From contig ML978163.1 in the NCBI GenBank assembly GCA_010015745.1, positions 1-64,000 on the forward strand: a stretch of 64,000 nt of DNA. Direction: 5' to 3'. Below, one piece after another: positions 34,067 through 45,206 of the stretch. The translations under genes and the position numbers were made by a program. Source of the DNA: Setomelanomma holmii. Taxonomy: Eukaryota; Ascomycota; Dothideomycetes; Pleosporales; Phaeosphaeriaceae. Under the pieces are notes generated by a model that did no database searches, had not been told where the DNA came from, and was given only the letters and a program-made list of their open reading frames with translations. Numbering within the stretch: position 1 is the first letter of the stretch; the number at the start of each line of letters is the position of its first letter.

Positions 34067-34935
34067 CTAGCAGCGCATACTAAAGTCCACGTCGTTCTTG
34101 CGGCGAGGCTTGATGTTCGGGTCGTACCAAGCGACACAGACGACGAGCGTGAGAACCATCGAAAGGAAGTCATAGACGTAAATGGGCCATTCGTGCGAAA
34201 GTAGGTATCCGTCCTATACCACGGTCAGCCATCTAGGTTTTCATTGAGTTTCAATTGACTTACCTTGCCCATGGTATACTCGATCACACGGCAGAGATTA
34301 CGGATGGTGATGAAGATACTTGAAGCGTATAGGAACAGGATGTACTTCTTCCAAGGGATCTCAGCTGCCGCTGCCGTCGGCATGGTGCTCAGATGACGGT
34401 GCCATACGGCCGCGACAGCAACAAAGAACGCAAAGATCAGGATCTGCAGGATGAGTCCACCCAGGATGATGTTTTCGCCCATTTTGAAGCCGTCATTGTC
34501 CTTTGCTTGGACAAGTAGACCAGCTCCTCCACCCTGGGCGCAGAAGCAGAATATGTCCCCAACGACGAAGATCTTGGTGACCCAATTGACCCTGACCATA
34601 GAGTACGAGGCTGAGTCAGTACGTCTGATCAGACGGCCAAGTATCATATAGACGGAGGCGGCAAATAGGATCGGTGCGAAGAGGATCAACGTCGATTGGA
34701 TGATGTGAGGAGTCTTCCCCTGAGTGTCATTGTGAGCTGCTGCGTGCGCAGCATAGCCTATGGTTTCGAAGAGTCCGCCGATAACGAAGGGCATGCAGAA
34801 CCAGGTCCGGTTCGTGACAAGCTGCCAGGAATGTAGAGCAGTGAGAATGATGAAGACTATGGCTACGATGGCACCTGCTGCAGTCGTAGGCGTGTATGGC
34901 CACAGCACATATTCGGGAACGGCGTTATCGGACAT
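34067..34935 (-). CDS. RTA1-like seven-span membrane protein
   Basis: Exons 34264-34935 and 34067-34213 (intron 50 nt, GTAAGT..ATAG) give 272 aa. Seven hydrophobic segments are visible, starting with AAGAIVAIVFIILTALHSW. Family marks include FVIGGLFETIGYAAH, APILFAASVYMILGRLI, IFVVGDIFCFCAQGGGAGLL, ILFLYASSIFITIRNLCRV and EYTMGK-DGYLLSHEWPIYVYD across the splice. RTA1/RSB1 proteins are lipid-translocation or stress-linked membrane proteins, with resistance to 7-aminocholesterol and sphingoid bases in yeast. The reported frame stops early unless the second exon is added; with it the protein ends in a basic tail. Substrate and regulation are unknown. Confidence 0.92.
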
Positions 34936-35961
34936 CGTGCGAAGTTACGATACTGTTTAAGCAGAAGGACAGGTATCTTGTGCGCTCAAGGTCGTGTTCG
35001 GGAAGGGCGATGCTGCAGAAAGCGTGGTTGTAGGCTTCGACAGACCTGGGCAGCTGATCCTTATGAAGCACAATGGAAGGATCTCGTATGCGCCGATATA
35101 ATGCAGTGCAGCTTGCGGATATCTGTATCACCATCTTTGCAATACGGTCTGCGTAGCGCAGCGAACAAGGGTCAGGCATGGCAGGCTCCATCTTGTAGCA
35201 ATGTTGAGGCTCGCAAATCGTTAAGATCAGGATAGCGCCTTCGTCGTATAGTCGTACTCGCTTCTCGGGTTCGAGAAGTGTGGCGGCCAGATTGGTGGGT
35301 CGTCCAGAGCATGGTTACCGGTATGGTTGGTCGGCCTAACGAACATCAGACGAAAGCGTGCCCCACAACAACAAGAACATCGACCCTTTCCAGGCTCCAT
35401 GGGTGTCTCCAGAGATGTGTTGTTCTATATCTTGCGGTGAGTCGCACGCTCAAATCACTTTCGTCTTTTCTACTTCAGCGTGCTGAATGTCGTCTGAATG
35501 AGAGTGGGAAGAGTCGAACTACGCAGGTCTCAAACTTAGTCGCTATTTGAACCGAGGGACTTACATCTGTTTCAATGTCCCAAGGCTATGCTATGTCTCG
35601 CAAGCATCTCCCAATTCGTTGGACGCATTGGTATCTCTAACACAACTGGCAGGGCATGCTACCCCAATTGGCATTGATTGCGCAGAAAGCACGCTGCACC
35701 ATCCCATCCACGGCATGATGGTTATCCCATCTTTTGCTCGACTGAACACTTATTGAAGGTTCGGTGAGTGCGCGTTCGCACTGTGCTGCGGTGACCGCTG
35801 GAGCCCATGGGGCCCGAGAAGCTACGCACCTGCGGCATCCTTCAGGATCCGGTGTTGGTATTTCTCGTAATTGTGCGATGGAGCACTATCGCCATCACGA
35901 CCTGGAGTGTTTGTGTATGGAAATGGTAGCCTGGAAGGACGATGTCTCAAGGTAGTTGACA
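34936..35961. other. Intergenic region
   Basis: About 1 kb holding the RTA1 promoter and the 3' side of the next minus-strand regulator. No supported gene on either strand. Confidence 0.5.
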
Positions 35962-37655
35962 TCAACCCAACACAGGCCCGACTGATCCCCCAAGGATCTG
36001 TGTCCTCGGCCATTGTAACCAAGATCCCCACTCCAATGGGACAAGAGCATTTGCGATATTCATTATCTGCTCTGTCACCCCCTCCAAATACCAGTACTGC
36101 TCGCTTCTGCGAAGCAGCACTGCATAATGAGCCAGAATGACAAGAGAGCCTGGTTGTCCTTCGGAAAGACGTTCCACGTAGCGATCTGAAACGAAATGGA
36201 TCCAGATCTTCAGCAGCGCATCAGATGGTGGGTTTGGCGACGCAGCAGCTACAGCGAATGTCAACTCCAGAATATTTATGGCATGCCCGTAAGCATCGAC
36301 AATGTCCGGCGGATAGAGGTGGTGCACAACCTCCGAAAACTTGCGCGACTGAACGAGCCTGTGCTCGCGTTGGTCAGCGATACTTCGGATATGGCCGAAA
36401 GGATCTGCGCCTTTGGCATTTTTGGAGCATTTCGGTCTACTCCGAGAGGTCGAATGCAAGCTTTCATGCTTGCAACATGTACCAAGCGAACCTCAGCTTG
36501 GATGTTGTGTGTAGTCTGACAGAACGTACTCGGTATCTGCTGGAGCTTCCATCGTCGCCCAGTTAACGCCCTTAATGTCATCCGGCATCAAAAGACCGAG
36601 CTCAGACTGCTTCATCTCTTCAAAGATAATTGTACACATTGATGGTCAGCGGGGCCAATATATTCATGAAAGCCTTCATGCAAACAGACGGGAATAAACG
36701 AAAAGGTGGAAGGTATGCGTAATGCTCCAGCAGGCGCCATAGTTGACAAAATTCAGTCCTGAACAGGCTACTTACAAGTCACCATTGGCCTGACACGTCG
36801 CGTGAGCGCAAAGTTCGACAGGAAGTTGGCAAAGGCAAGCTCTGAATTTTCGCTAGCACGTATTGCTATAGTGCATGACAGCGGGTAAAGGGCGCCAGCA
36901 AACATCAATACTGCTTTCCAGTTCGTACTGTCGATATCACGAACAGACGCGGGGAAGTCGCCAAGCGCTGCATCGTGATGTTTGTCTGCTAAGAGGCGAT
37001 ACGCAGCATACGTTGGCGAAGAAGGCCCTTCAATGCGACTGATATGCAGTGCAGCGAGTGCGAGCACTGCATGGAGGAGAGAGGGATAGCTGACTGTTTT
37101 TGGGAGTTAGATTAAGACCTGGTGTTTGGTAATGTTGACTGTTGGAGTTTTTCGTAGACTCATTAATACCGCGGTCGGCGACTTAAAGGTGTGCGAACCG
37201 CTTCAAGAATGATTGACGTACAAGAAATTGGAATTACATTTGTTGCAAACACCCTCTCAGAATCTGGATTATGCGCTAGGGTTTTCGCTGTGACTGTCGT
37301 GTAGTGGTGGATGAGGCGCATTTGGGTGACGTTCAAGGTCACATTCGGAGGGGAACCTGCCGCGGAAGGTAAAGCCTGATCAAACATCGCGCCCTCTGTT
37401 GATGATGGGGTCAGATTCGCTGCGGGTAGTGGCGGCCCAGTGGAAGTCTCCCGACTCTTCGATGGTCTACACTCGCAGACCGTGCCTTGTTTGACACAAT
37501 TGGCGCACTCTGGTTTCTGCTCATCACACTGAGGTCAATCAGCCATGCTCTTTGCCAGATTTGGCATTACATGATACCTTCACGTGTCGATCTTTGCAGG
37601 GAAGGCACCCGTTGCGCGATTTTCTGTGAGGTTTCCGAGTCTTCGATCGCACCAT
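35962..37655 (-). CDS. Zn2Cys6 transcription factor (Upc2/sterol-uptake-regulator-like layout)
   Basis: The start at 37655 opens an exon (37578-37655) with MVRSKTRKPHRKSRNGCLPC and a splice (intron 37529-37577) that completes the cluster: GCLPCKDRHVK joined to CDEQKPECANCVKQGTVCEC. Further exons are 37222-37528 (MRLIHHYTTVTAKTLA), about 36783-37093 (YPSLLHAVLALAALHISRIE) and 36530-36615 (MKQSELGLLMPDDIKGVNW). The last is 35962-36460 (HAINILELTFAVAAASPNPP). The Zn cluster followed by a short alpha-helical effector domain is typical of Upc2-like regulators. The junction between 36616 and 36790 is uncertain: a strong GTAAGT at 36775 is out of phase, while GTGACT at 36782 fits. Expect about 420 aa. 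Confidence 0.75.
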
Positions 37656-38646
37656 TGCGCAGTTTTGCGAATCATGCTCGTGTGTTGATGCTTTAATTAA
37701 GCTTCGCTGGGCAAGAGAGGAAATCAGAGAATTGGCGGCAGCGAGCCTGGCGGCGCTAGCCTTAGTACATGGTCTGTGCCCGGTACCTCCCGAAGTGTGC
37801 TCACCTGGGCAGTGCCTGACATTGACATTGCCTTAGCACTACGAGCTTTCTTCGAAAGTGTACACGCCAATGTTTGCCCAGCCAGATAAGACTGATGTTT
37901 ACACCACAGCGGTCTGATTCTGACGCTGCTGTTGAGCCCGACTCTAATGGACACGTGAAGCACTCTCGTAAAGTTTAACCTCAGACTCTTGGACTGTCAG
38001 GCAATGCTCCCATTTCTACATCATTTCAGGTCATTACTTTCACCTATTTGGCTCCTCAGATACCACTCGGGGGTTTCGTTGTTTGCTTCAGCCTTGAAAC
38101 AGGTCCTGCTCAAATTTACTGTCGGCTCGTCTGTCTTCATTGCGTGCTCAATATACGTAACATCTCCTGCGAGGCCGAAGCCAGATTATGTCCGGCTGTT
38201 CCCTGGTTTCAATGTGAACGTACCATTACCCCAGCGCTTTTTCCTCGCGACAAACGACATGCTAACGTTGCGATCGAGGCCTCGAGTATCCACCTGCGGC
38301 CGAGGCACATCTGAGGACACCAAGACAATTTAGCATCGGGCCATCAATGGGGTGTATTACGTGTAATGAACACCTCGGAATGAACTGAAGAGAAATAGGA
38401 GCGCAATCAACACCAAGAAGTGTTCATGACGTTGTGGTTCACGCGTGGTGGCACGTGCGGTTGCTACGCGAAAGGTGGGCCGCTTAGGTTTGTTTACATG
38501 GCGCCTGCCATCCCAGCTCGTCCCACACACAACCTGCAGCTTCCTTACCGCACACATCGCAATCGCAACTTCGACATAAACCTTCCGCAGCAGATCTTAT
38601 TCGCAATACCGTCAAATTGGCGCGCCTCAAAGAACACCCGGTCCCA
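37656..38646. other. Divergent intergenic region
   Basis: About 1 kb between the Zn2Cys6 regulator (minus) and the coiled-coil gene (plus). It must hold both promoters. No supported gene. Confidence 0.5.
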
Positions 38647-40781
38647 ATGGATCCGCCCTCGCCCTCCAAGCTAGGCATGTCGCCGCCGTGGAAGCCATTC
38701 GCTATCAGCCCAGAGCGCGCTGCTGGCATGGTTCCACCATATGGCGAGCCTCTACCACAATCGCCTTCGGCACCGCTTCTATCATCGATACCGCCGCTCT
38801 CGCCAACGCGTTCGCCAATTCGTTCTCCAATGCATCGCCGTACCGACTCAGACGTGTCCGTGCAAGGTCTTGCGACCATGTTCGAGAGTCTCGAGGTTAA
38901 GGACCCCCGAGAAGTCGCACAGCGATATAAGCAGATGCTCGACAAAGAGAAGGCGAAATGGATTGAGAAGCTTAACAAGCAAGAAAGAGAACATGCCATG
39001 AAGGACGAGCGCAAAGCAGTCCGAATTGAGGAGCTGGAGAGCGAGCTGGCCCAGGCAAGAACAAGTCTGCAGGTTGGCGTCTCCAAGGAGCAATATGAGA
39101 AGGAGTGGAAAGCGAATAAAGCTAACATCAAGAAATGGGAGCAGATCTTCAAGGAGCGCGAAGATCGATGGCAGGCGGAACACAACAAAGTCGTAAGTAG
39201 CAACATGAATTCTTTCACCTTGGCTCAGGCTCACGTAGTATCTAGAACAAGCTGGAAGAGCACTTTAAGAGCCTCGAGTCTAAGTATCGCGCGGCTAAGG
39301 AGCGGGCGAGAGAGCTACAGATCGAGAATCTCAAAACGACTAGCATGTTTCCGACATTGCAAGCCAAGATAAATGGGCTGAAGAAAGACTTACAACGGGC
39401 TCAATCCGACGCCGATTACAGGAAGAAAGAGGCCGAACAGTACAAGAACCAGGTCTATGGCCTGCAGGTGGATCTGGAGGGCACAGCAGCTCGCCTTGAG
39501 GGCGAGCTGCAGACACTGGCAGACAAGCTGAAATCGACTGAGGCTGAACGTGATGCGCTGAAGACCAGCCTCAAAGAAGAGGAGGTGATGCGCATCGCTG
39601 CCGAAGGCAATATCGCGCTTCCCATTGCCGGGGCGGACGAGAGTGACGAGTTCGGATCGCCCGTTCGGTCTCCAAGAAAGCAGCGCAATTTGCATCGCGA
39701 AGAAGACGACAAGGAGAATGTGGCACCGAAGAAGTCGGTAGTAGAAGCCAAGTTTCTCGAGCAAGAATTGGCAACCGAGAGACGTCTTCGCGAACGCGCC
39801 CAGGACCAGATCGAGTTCATGAAGATGGAATGCCAGTTCCAATGCTGCTCCTGCCGTATCGCTGAGAAGAAGGGCAAGACATATGTCCACGACAACGCAC
39901 ATGCTGCTGAGATGGAGCGTCTCAAGCTGTCAGTGCCCGTCATTACACCTTCACCAAGCAATCATGAGGACGATGTCATGGACGACACTGTCATCAAACA
40001 GGAGCCTGAAGAAGATGAGCGGCCGTTCACCCCACCAGCAGAAGAGACACCTACCATCAAAGAGGAAGAGGACATTGACCCTAGTAGCACGACCAAGAAC
40101 ACCACGGAATTGGTCCATTCCGGCATTAGCGAACCCGAGGTCGTAGTGTCATTCTCCCCCACAAGCGGCACCTTCCGAAGTGTGCCTTCTCCTGTCAAAG
40201 CACATCCTTCGACACACATTTCAATCCCTGCGAAGCCTTCTAGCTTGGGTCTGTTGGCGGTAGTGCAGACATCTGTCGACTCGTCGCCCTGGACGCCAGA
40301 TGCTCATAGCACTATCATCCCAATGGATGTTGTGCACGAAACCAGCATTCGGCGCCCAACGTCGAAGGAGAACAAGGAAGCACTCATTAATATACACGAA
40401 GATGTCGTCGAGGATGAAGAAGAAGCTGTCGAGGACGAGGAGGCCCAGACACCGCCAGCTACGCGTGCCCATTACGAGCTTCGCACCACTACGACTACCA
40501 TCCCTATCGCATTCTCGCCTGCGACGCCAGCTTTCAGACCCGGCAAGGGACCTATGACACCATCGACCATAGCACACGCTGCCTCGAATGCGCGGACACC
40601 AGTGCTTGGTGAATTGTCTCTGAACATTGCACCTATCGACAGAGAAGCTGCGCTTCGACAGATTCGTGAGCGACGAGGGCGAGCTCGAAGTATGGCCGAA
40701 GGCCATGGTACCCCAATGAAACAGATGCTCACTAAAGATCGCAGGGACATCAGTGCGCCGGTATCAAGACTCGGAAGATGA
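38647..40781 (+). CDS. Conserved fungal coiled-coil protein of unknown function
   Basis: Exons 38647-39192 and 39246-40781 (intron 53 nt, GTAAGT..CTAG, phase 0) give 693 aa. Residues 1-65 are Ser/Pro-rich with several Ser-Pro sites (PLSPTRSPIRSPMHRR). About 90-310 is a long Lys/Glu-rich coiled coil, and a Cys cluster (FQCCSCRIAEKKGKTYVHD) lies near 345. The remainder is acidic and disordered with many Thr-Pro and Ser-Pro sites (TPPAEETPT, FSPATPAF). The tail ends in a basic IRERRGRARSMAEGHGTP segment. The many proline-directed sites suggest cell-cycle kinase control. The family is not one I can name; a cytoskeletal or septum role is only a guess. The ATG at 38647 is the first in frame. Confidence 0.8.
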
Positions 40782-41516
40782 GTCTTTGACATTGATATCG
40801 TAGCGTTGGTGTGAAGTTTCTTGGGTATATTTGTTCGCAACGTGCTCTGCGGCATTGCATGGTGTTGGAGGCGTGTCGCATCTTGCGGTTTGGTTATCGG
40901 CGTTAGATACCTCTGTGTTGAAGTCGTTCGGATAAGACGGGTTGATCATATCATCGTGGTGTTGGATTGCAGGGCGGTGATAGTACTCTTTAAATATATT
41001 TGGATATTGATCGTCATAAAGAGCGCACTGGGAAGCTGAGAGTAAAACTGTCTAGAGTGCACTGCGCAACGAAGCAGCACGCTCATACGCCATTCCTTTC
41101 GACTATCGCCTCTTTCAGAACTTTGTCTCCTTCTCGCCAGGTTGTGAGATAGTTTGTGCGCAGCCCATGCTCGGTCTCTTCCCCTAGACAAGACTTGCAG
41201 AGTATTGTGCTGTCTCGAATCTTTTTAGTCTGCAACTATCCTCGATCAGAGGACATTTCCAAATTAATCAGACGTCTCTTGAAGCATCAGAAATACTTCA
41301 AAAGGTGCGAGCTGAGAGTGCACACATCATGGTGTTCTGTTGTTGGCGATCTTCCGCGTGTGGAGTTCTGTCTTGCGCTAAAAGCGGGTCGCCCCTCATT
41401 GGTCGGCCTAGCGAGGCACATTTGATTTTCGACCTTGACGACCTCGCAAGACCGATCCAGCGACAACACCGACCAGCGCCCACTTCCTCCTTCCTCTAAC
41501 ACCCGAAACCGCAAAT
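40782..41516. promoter_or_regulatory. Intergenic region containing the RPS5 promoter
   Basis: 735 nt between tandem plus-strand genes. The last 60 nt before the ATG are pyrimidine/CA-rich (CACTTCCTCCTTCCTC), as is common before fungal ribosomal-protein genes. Confidence 0.45.
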
Positions 41517-42394
41517 ATGTCTGACGGAGAAATTGAGGTCGAGAGCCCATCCGGCTACGCCGTGCTCCCCAAGGAAGTCACCGACGAGATAGGCAGCATC
41601 AAGCTGTTCAACAAGGCACGACCACCATCAAAAGTTCAATAGGTCGGCATACTGACTCTGAACAGTGGTCCTACGAGGAGGTCGAAGTCCGCGACATCTC
41701 TTTGACGTACGTGTCCCGCACCTTACCGCACGCGCAGCAATGATAGATACTGTGGACATTGGGATATTCGGGTGTGCGCATAGAGGCAATGGGCTAACTG
41801 GCTTGCAGCGATTACATCCAGATCCGCTCGCCTGTCTACATCTCACATTCCGCCGGCCGTTATGCCGTCAAGCGATTCAGGAAGGCACAATGCCCCATCA
41901 TTGAGCGCCTGACCAACTCGCTCATGATGAACGGCCGCAACAACGGAAAGAAGCTCATGGCTGTGCGCATCGTTGCCCACGCTTTCGAGATCGTACGTTC
42001 ATCCGACAGCCTTAGTCACTCCTGAGCAGAAATAATGGCATGGGCGACTTCGTGGGACAAAAACTGACAGTTGCAGATCCACATCATGACCGACCAGAAC
42101 CCTATTCAGGTCGCCGTTGATGCCATCGTCAACTGCGGTCCCCGCGAAGACTCTACCCGTATTGGTTCCGCTGGTACCGTCCGTCGCCAGGCCGTCGATG
42201 TCTCGCCACTCCGCCGTGTCAACCAGGCCATCGCTCTCCTCACCATCGGTGCCCGTGAGGCGTCGTTCCGCAACGTCAAGTCGATTGCCGAGTGCCTTGC
42301 TGAAGAGCTCATCAACGCTGCCAAGGGAAGCAGCAACTCGTACGCGATCAAGAAGAAGGACGAGTTGGAGCGTGTCGCCAAGTCCAACCGATAG
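41517..42394 (+). CDS. RPS5: 40S ribosomal protein S5 (uS7)
   Basis: Four exons: 41517-41615, 41666-41706, 41809-41992 and 42077-42394 give 213 aa, the normal eukaryotic uS7 length. LFNK joins WSYEEVEVRDISLTDYIQIR, then GRYAVKRFRKAQCPIIERLT, MMNGRNNGKKLMAVRIV, IHIMTDQNPIQVAVDAIVN, GPREDSTRIGSAGTVRRQAV, SPLRRVNQAIALLTIGARE and a basic end. It sits at the head of the small subunit and contacts mRNA and tRNA at the E site. Intron 1 (41616-41665) has a GC donor; introns 2 and 3 are longer (102 and 84 nt) than most in the window, as is usual for ribosomal-protein genes. Confidence 0.98.
41616..41665 (+). other. GC-AG intron in RPS5
   Basis: 50 nt, donor AAG|GCACGA, acceptor GAACAG. The protein on both sides is highly conserved (FNK-WSYEEVE), so the junction is fixed and no GT is available at that point. 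Confidence 0.9.
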
Positions 42395-42832
42395 AGGAAT
42401 GACTTGTATGTGTGGCGGTGCATGGTGTATGGGTTTTCTCTCATCGGGCTCGTCTGATAGTTATTAGACGGTGTGGAGGATCTTCAGCATGTCAAGGGTC
42501 TTCTAGGCGAATAACCTCTTTCATGGGTGCATGACAAAATGGACAATTCGACAAGACGTGTGCAGGCTGCATGATGTGACGGATGATGAGTGAATGCCGG
42601 ACGACTTTCGAGAACTGCGTGTATGGAGCAGTCGATGAACTATACATTGAAGAATGCAAATATCGACCACATCAGTCATGTTTTAGGGCACACATACACG
42701 CGCAATTGGAATCAAATTGACGCCGAAGGAAGTGATCCATGATGATGCATGTCATGTAGCTTATATTCATCTCAACGGAGGATATCATTGAGCGTTGCAA
42801 GCACTTTGCACGCCCAAGCCGTCCTCATCCAG
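42395..42832. other. Convergent intergenic region
   Basis: About 440 nt shared by two 3' UTRs (RPS5 and the charged hypothetical protein). No gene seen. Confidence 0.5.
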
Positions 42833-43861
42833 TCAAGCTTGCGCCCTCATCCTCACAGCCTTTTCCATAAACACCGCCATCTTATCCAACTCAACTCGTC
42901 CACCATTCTTATCCCCATACGCCTGTGCCTCAGCATACGCCAACCTCATCGTCTCCTGATCAACCCTCGCCAACCACCCATCCCCCGTAATCATCGCCTT
43001 CCCACCCTCACCGGACAATTGCGCAAGCAGCCCACTCGCCTTGAGAAGTCTCACCACCCACAACTTATCCTTACCCTCCTTCCTCGCTTCCGCAAGTAAA
43101 TCCACACACCCTTTCTTGCTGACCTCAGTCCTAACCTTGCTAATAACACGATGCCGACGATCATTTTCGTCTTGTATCTCTCTACGTTCTTCTTCTTTCC
43201 TCTTCTCTCTTTGTACACGCTCCTTCTCGGCGATTTCCGCCTCGATACGCGCCCGTCGCTCCTTTTCAGCTGCGAGTTCAGCCTCGCGCTCCGCGGCGCC
43301 TTCTTGCTCTCTCAACCTGCGCAGCTCAGCTTCTTGTCTGTGAAATTCATGGTATGCGCGACGCTGGTCCTTGCGCGCCAGACTCTTCGCTTTCTTCGCT
43401 CCCACAGGGCGGTTCTGCGGAGTTGGGCGCGGCCCGGGCTGCGCGGGCCCGGGTTGTGCGAAGTCGTCTGGAGGTAGGGCTTGTGGGAGGGGAGGTTCGT
43501 TTGCATTTTGAATGTTTGGGGGTGTTGGGGCGAGGGGTGGGGGAATGGCGTCTTCGGCGTCGGAGTCGGGTTGGAGGACTAATCTCTCGTCTAGAGGTAG
43601 TTGCTCGCGTGGTCTGTCATTTCGTTGTTCTTCCGCATTGGGAATGTGCGCGTCCTCGTTCCTAGGTGGGGGAGCGTCGTGTATGTGTTGTGCGTGCTGT
43701 GTGTGCTGTGTGTTGTACCATTCCGCGATCTGTGGGGCGTAGTAGAGGGTTCCGCATAGGACGGCGGTGTGTATGAGGTCTTGAGCGAGCGGCGTGTTGG
43801 GCCTTGTGAAGGGGAGGAGAGTATTTAGAAGAGTTATGGGCAGTGTGAGGAGTGCGCCCAT
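42833..43861 (-). CDS. Conserved charged hypothetical protein with coiled coil
   Basis: Single exon, 342 aa from the ATG at 43861; the frame is open further upstream but has no earlier ATG. The N-terminus has one hydrophobic stretch (ALLTLPITLLNTLLPF), possibly a signal anchor. A second weak hydrophobic patch is LIHTAVLCGTLYYAPQIAEW. A Pro-rich linker follows, then an Arg/Glu-rich coiled coil (about residues 155-245, ELRRLREQEGAAEREAELA). A compact end contains WVVRLLKASGLLAQLSGEGG and WLARVDQETMRLAYAEAQAY. I do not recognise the family. Codon use and length of the frame support a real gene. Confidence 0.7.
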   Translation of the reverse strand: MGALLTLPITLLNTLLPFTRPNTPLAQDLIHTAVLCGTLYYAPQIAEWYNTQHTQHAQHIHDAPPPRNEDAHIPNAEEQRNDRPREQLPLDERLVLQPDSDAEDAIPPPLAPTPPNIQNANEPPLPQALPPDDFAQPGPAQPGPRPTPQNRPVGAKKAKSLARKDQRRAYHEFHRQEAELRRLREQEGAAEREAELAAEKERRARIEAEIAEKERVQREKRKEEERREIQDENDRRHRVISKVRTEVSKKGCVDLLAEARKEGKDKLWVVRLLKASGLLAQLSGEGGKAMITGDGWLARVDQETMRLAYAEAQAYGDKNGGRVELDKMAVFMEKAVRMRAQA

Positions 43862-45206
43862 GGCGATAGTGAGGTTGGTAGCTGTCGCTTCTTCTGTACG
43901 GTGTGTTGGGAGAGTTGACTCGTGTGGCGATACAATAGTGGCCCAGAACCTTGCCGTCCGGAACAATTGATTGAGTGTATAGGTGAAGAAATCAATGTGG
44001 TGTTGAAATTGATTCGTGACATTGATTGATGCAACGCGCCTGTAGGGCTGAAGAAAGAGCGCGCTAGGCGAGATACACCCTAGCTTGCTTTCTGATCAGT
44101 AAAACCTCAAATTGACTCTTCGACTGCAAATTTTCTTTCGGTCGTTTCTTGAAGCACGATTTGACAGCGTGGACGCATTGTATCTTGGCGCTTGTGGCAC
44201 ATCTCTGCAGCATTTCGCCTTTGGCTAGGCTTGCATCACCCCTCATTGTGATCGTCGTCCTCGTTAGACATCGCGTCCACGCTCCGCGAGCATTGCCGCT
44301 CGCCAAATCTAATTGTATTCCCTACCTACCCTCATCCTGTCATCTCTGCCATTTTGCACCGCTGCATCTGTAGCCAAGAGATTCGCTTCCATCTCGCGAT
44401 CTAGAACAGACCGACCAGCAGCATGGTGCTCGTTCAGTTATGTGCTCCGAAGGCGGTCAAGCCGCCTCATTTCTGGAGCGAAGTGTCCGACGTTGGGAAC
44501 AAGCCCTCGGTACACCGCGCAAGCCCACTATTACGCAGTCGGGAGTCTGACATGGAAGACGAAACGTTAGGCGAGACTTGCGAGGATAGCGGCCGTTATT
44601 TACGACTGCGGAGCATTTACTGCCTCGTGGTCTCATTCGTAAGGCTTTCGGCCGTAAGACATAGGCATTGTCGCAATGCTCATGGATGGGCGTTGGCAAC
44701 CTTGTATGATGCATGACAACCCTTGACCATCTATTTGTTGAAAGACTGATGCCTCGGTAAGATTCCGCGCTACCAACATAGCCCTACACGCATCGTACGC
44801 ATGTAGCGAGTGCGAAACGTTCCAAGGGCTAGACATGGGGTAGCGAGCTCGTGGAAGAGCGCCGCCTTCCCGTCTTGGAACATGTATCATGGCCTAATAT
44901 AGGGGTCAGCTACTCGACTTGCGCGCGTGCTGATGTCGGTGGGGAGACGTTGTCCGTCTCTTGTCTTACGTGCGTTGTGTTGAGGTATATGATGGTTCAT
45001 TAGGATCGTTCTTGCCTTCACTACCACACGACTGCACACAGGCCGATCCACTATCAGCCGCACACTACCACCAGCTCTCCCGCCTTACCTTGGCTGAATC
45101 TCGAACCTCTCGCCGTATCTATTCGAGCTTCACCTCTATTTGATCTCCAGAACCAGCAGACAGCTGTTTAACGAACAGCAATTGCACCAGTATACGCCTC
45201 GACGTC
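43862..45206. other. Divergent intergenic region (1.3 kb)
   Basis: It lies between the charged protein (minus) and the carotenoid oxygenase (plus). A 97-codon plus-strand frame from ATG 44423 is the only one with an ordinary-looking start context, but its product has no recognisable feature, so I do not call it a gene. Confidence 0.45.

Noticed and set aside
44423..44716. 97-codon plus-strand frame between the charged protein and the carotenoid oxygenase
   Set aside because: Ordinary start but no domain, no membrane or signal feature and no supporting promoter element; could not be told from chance.
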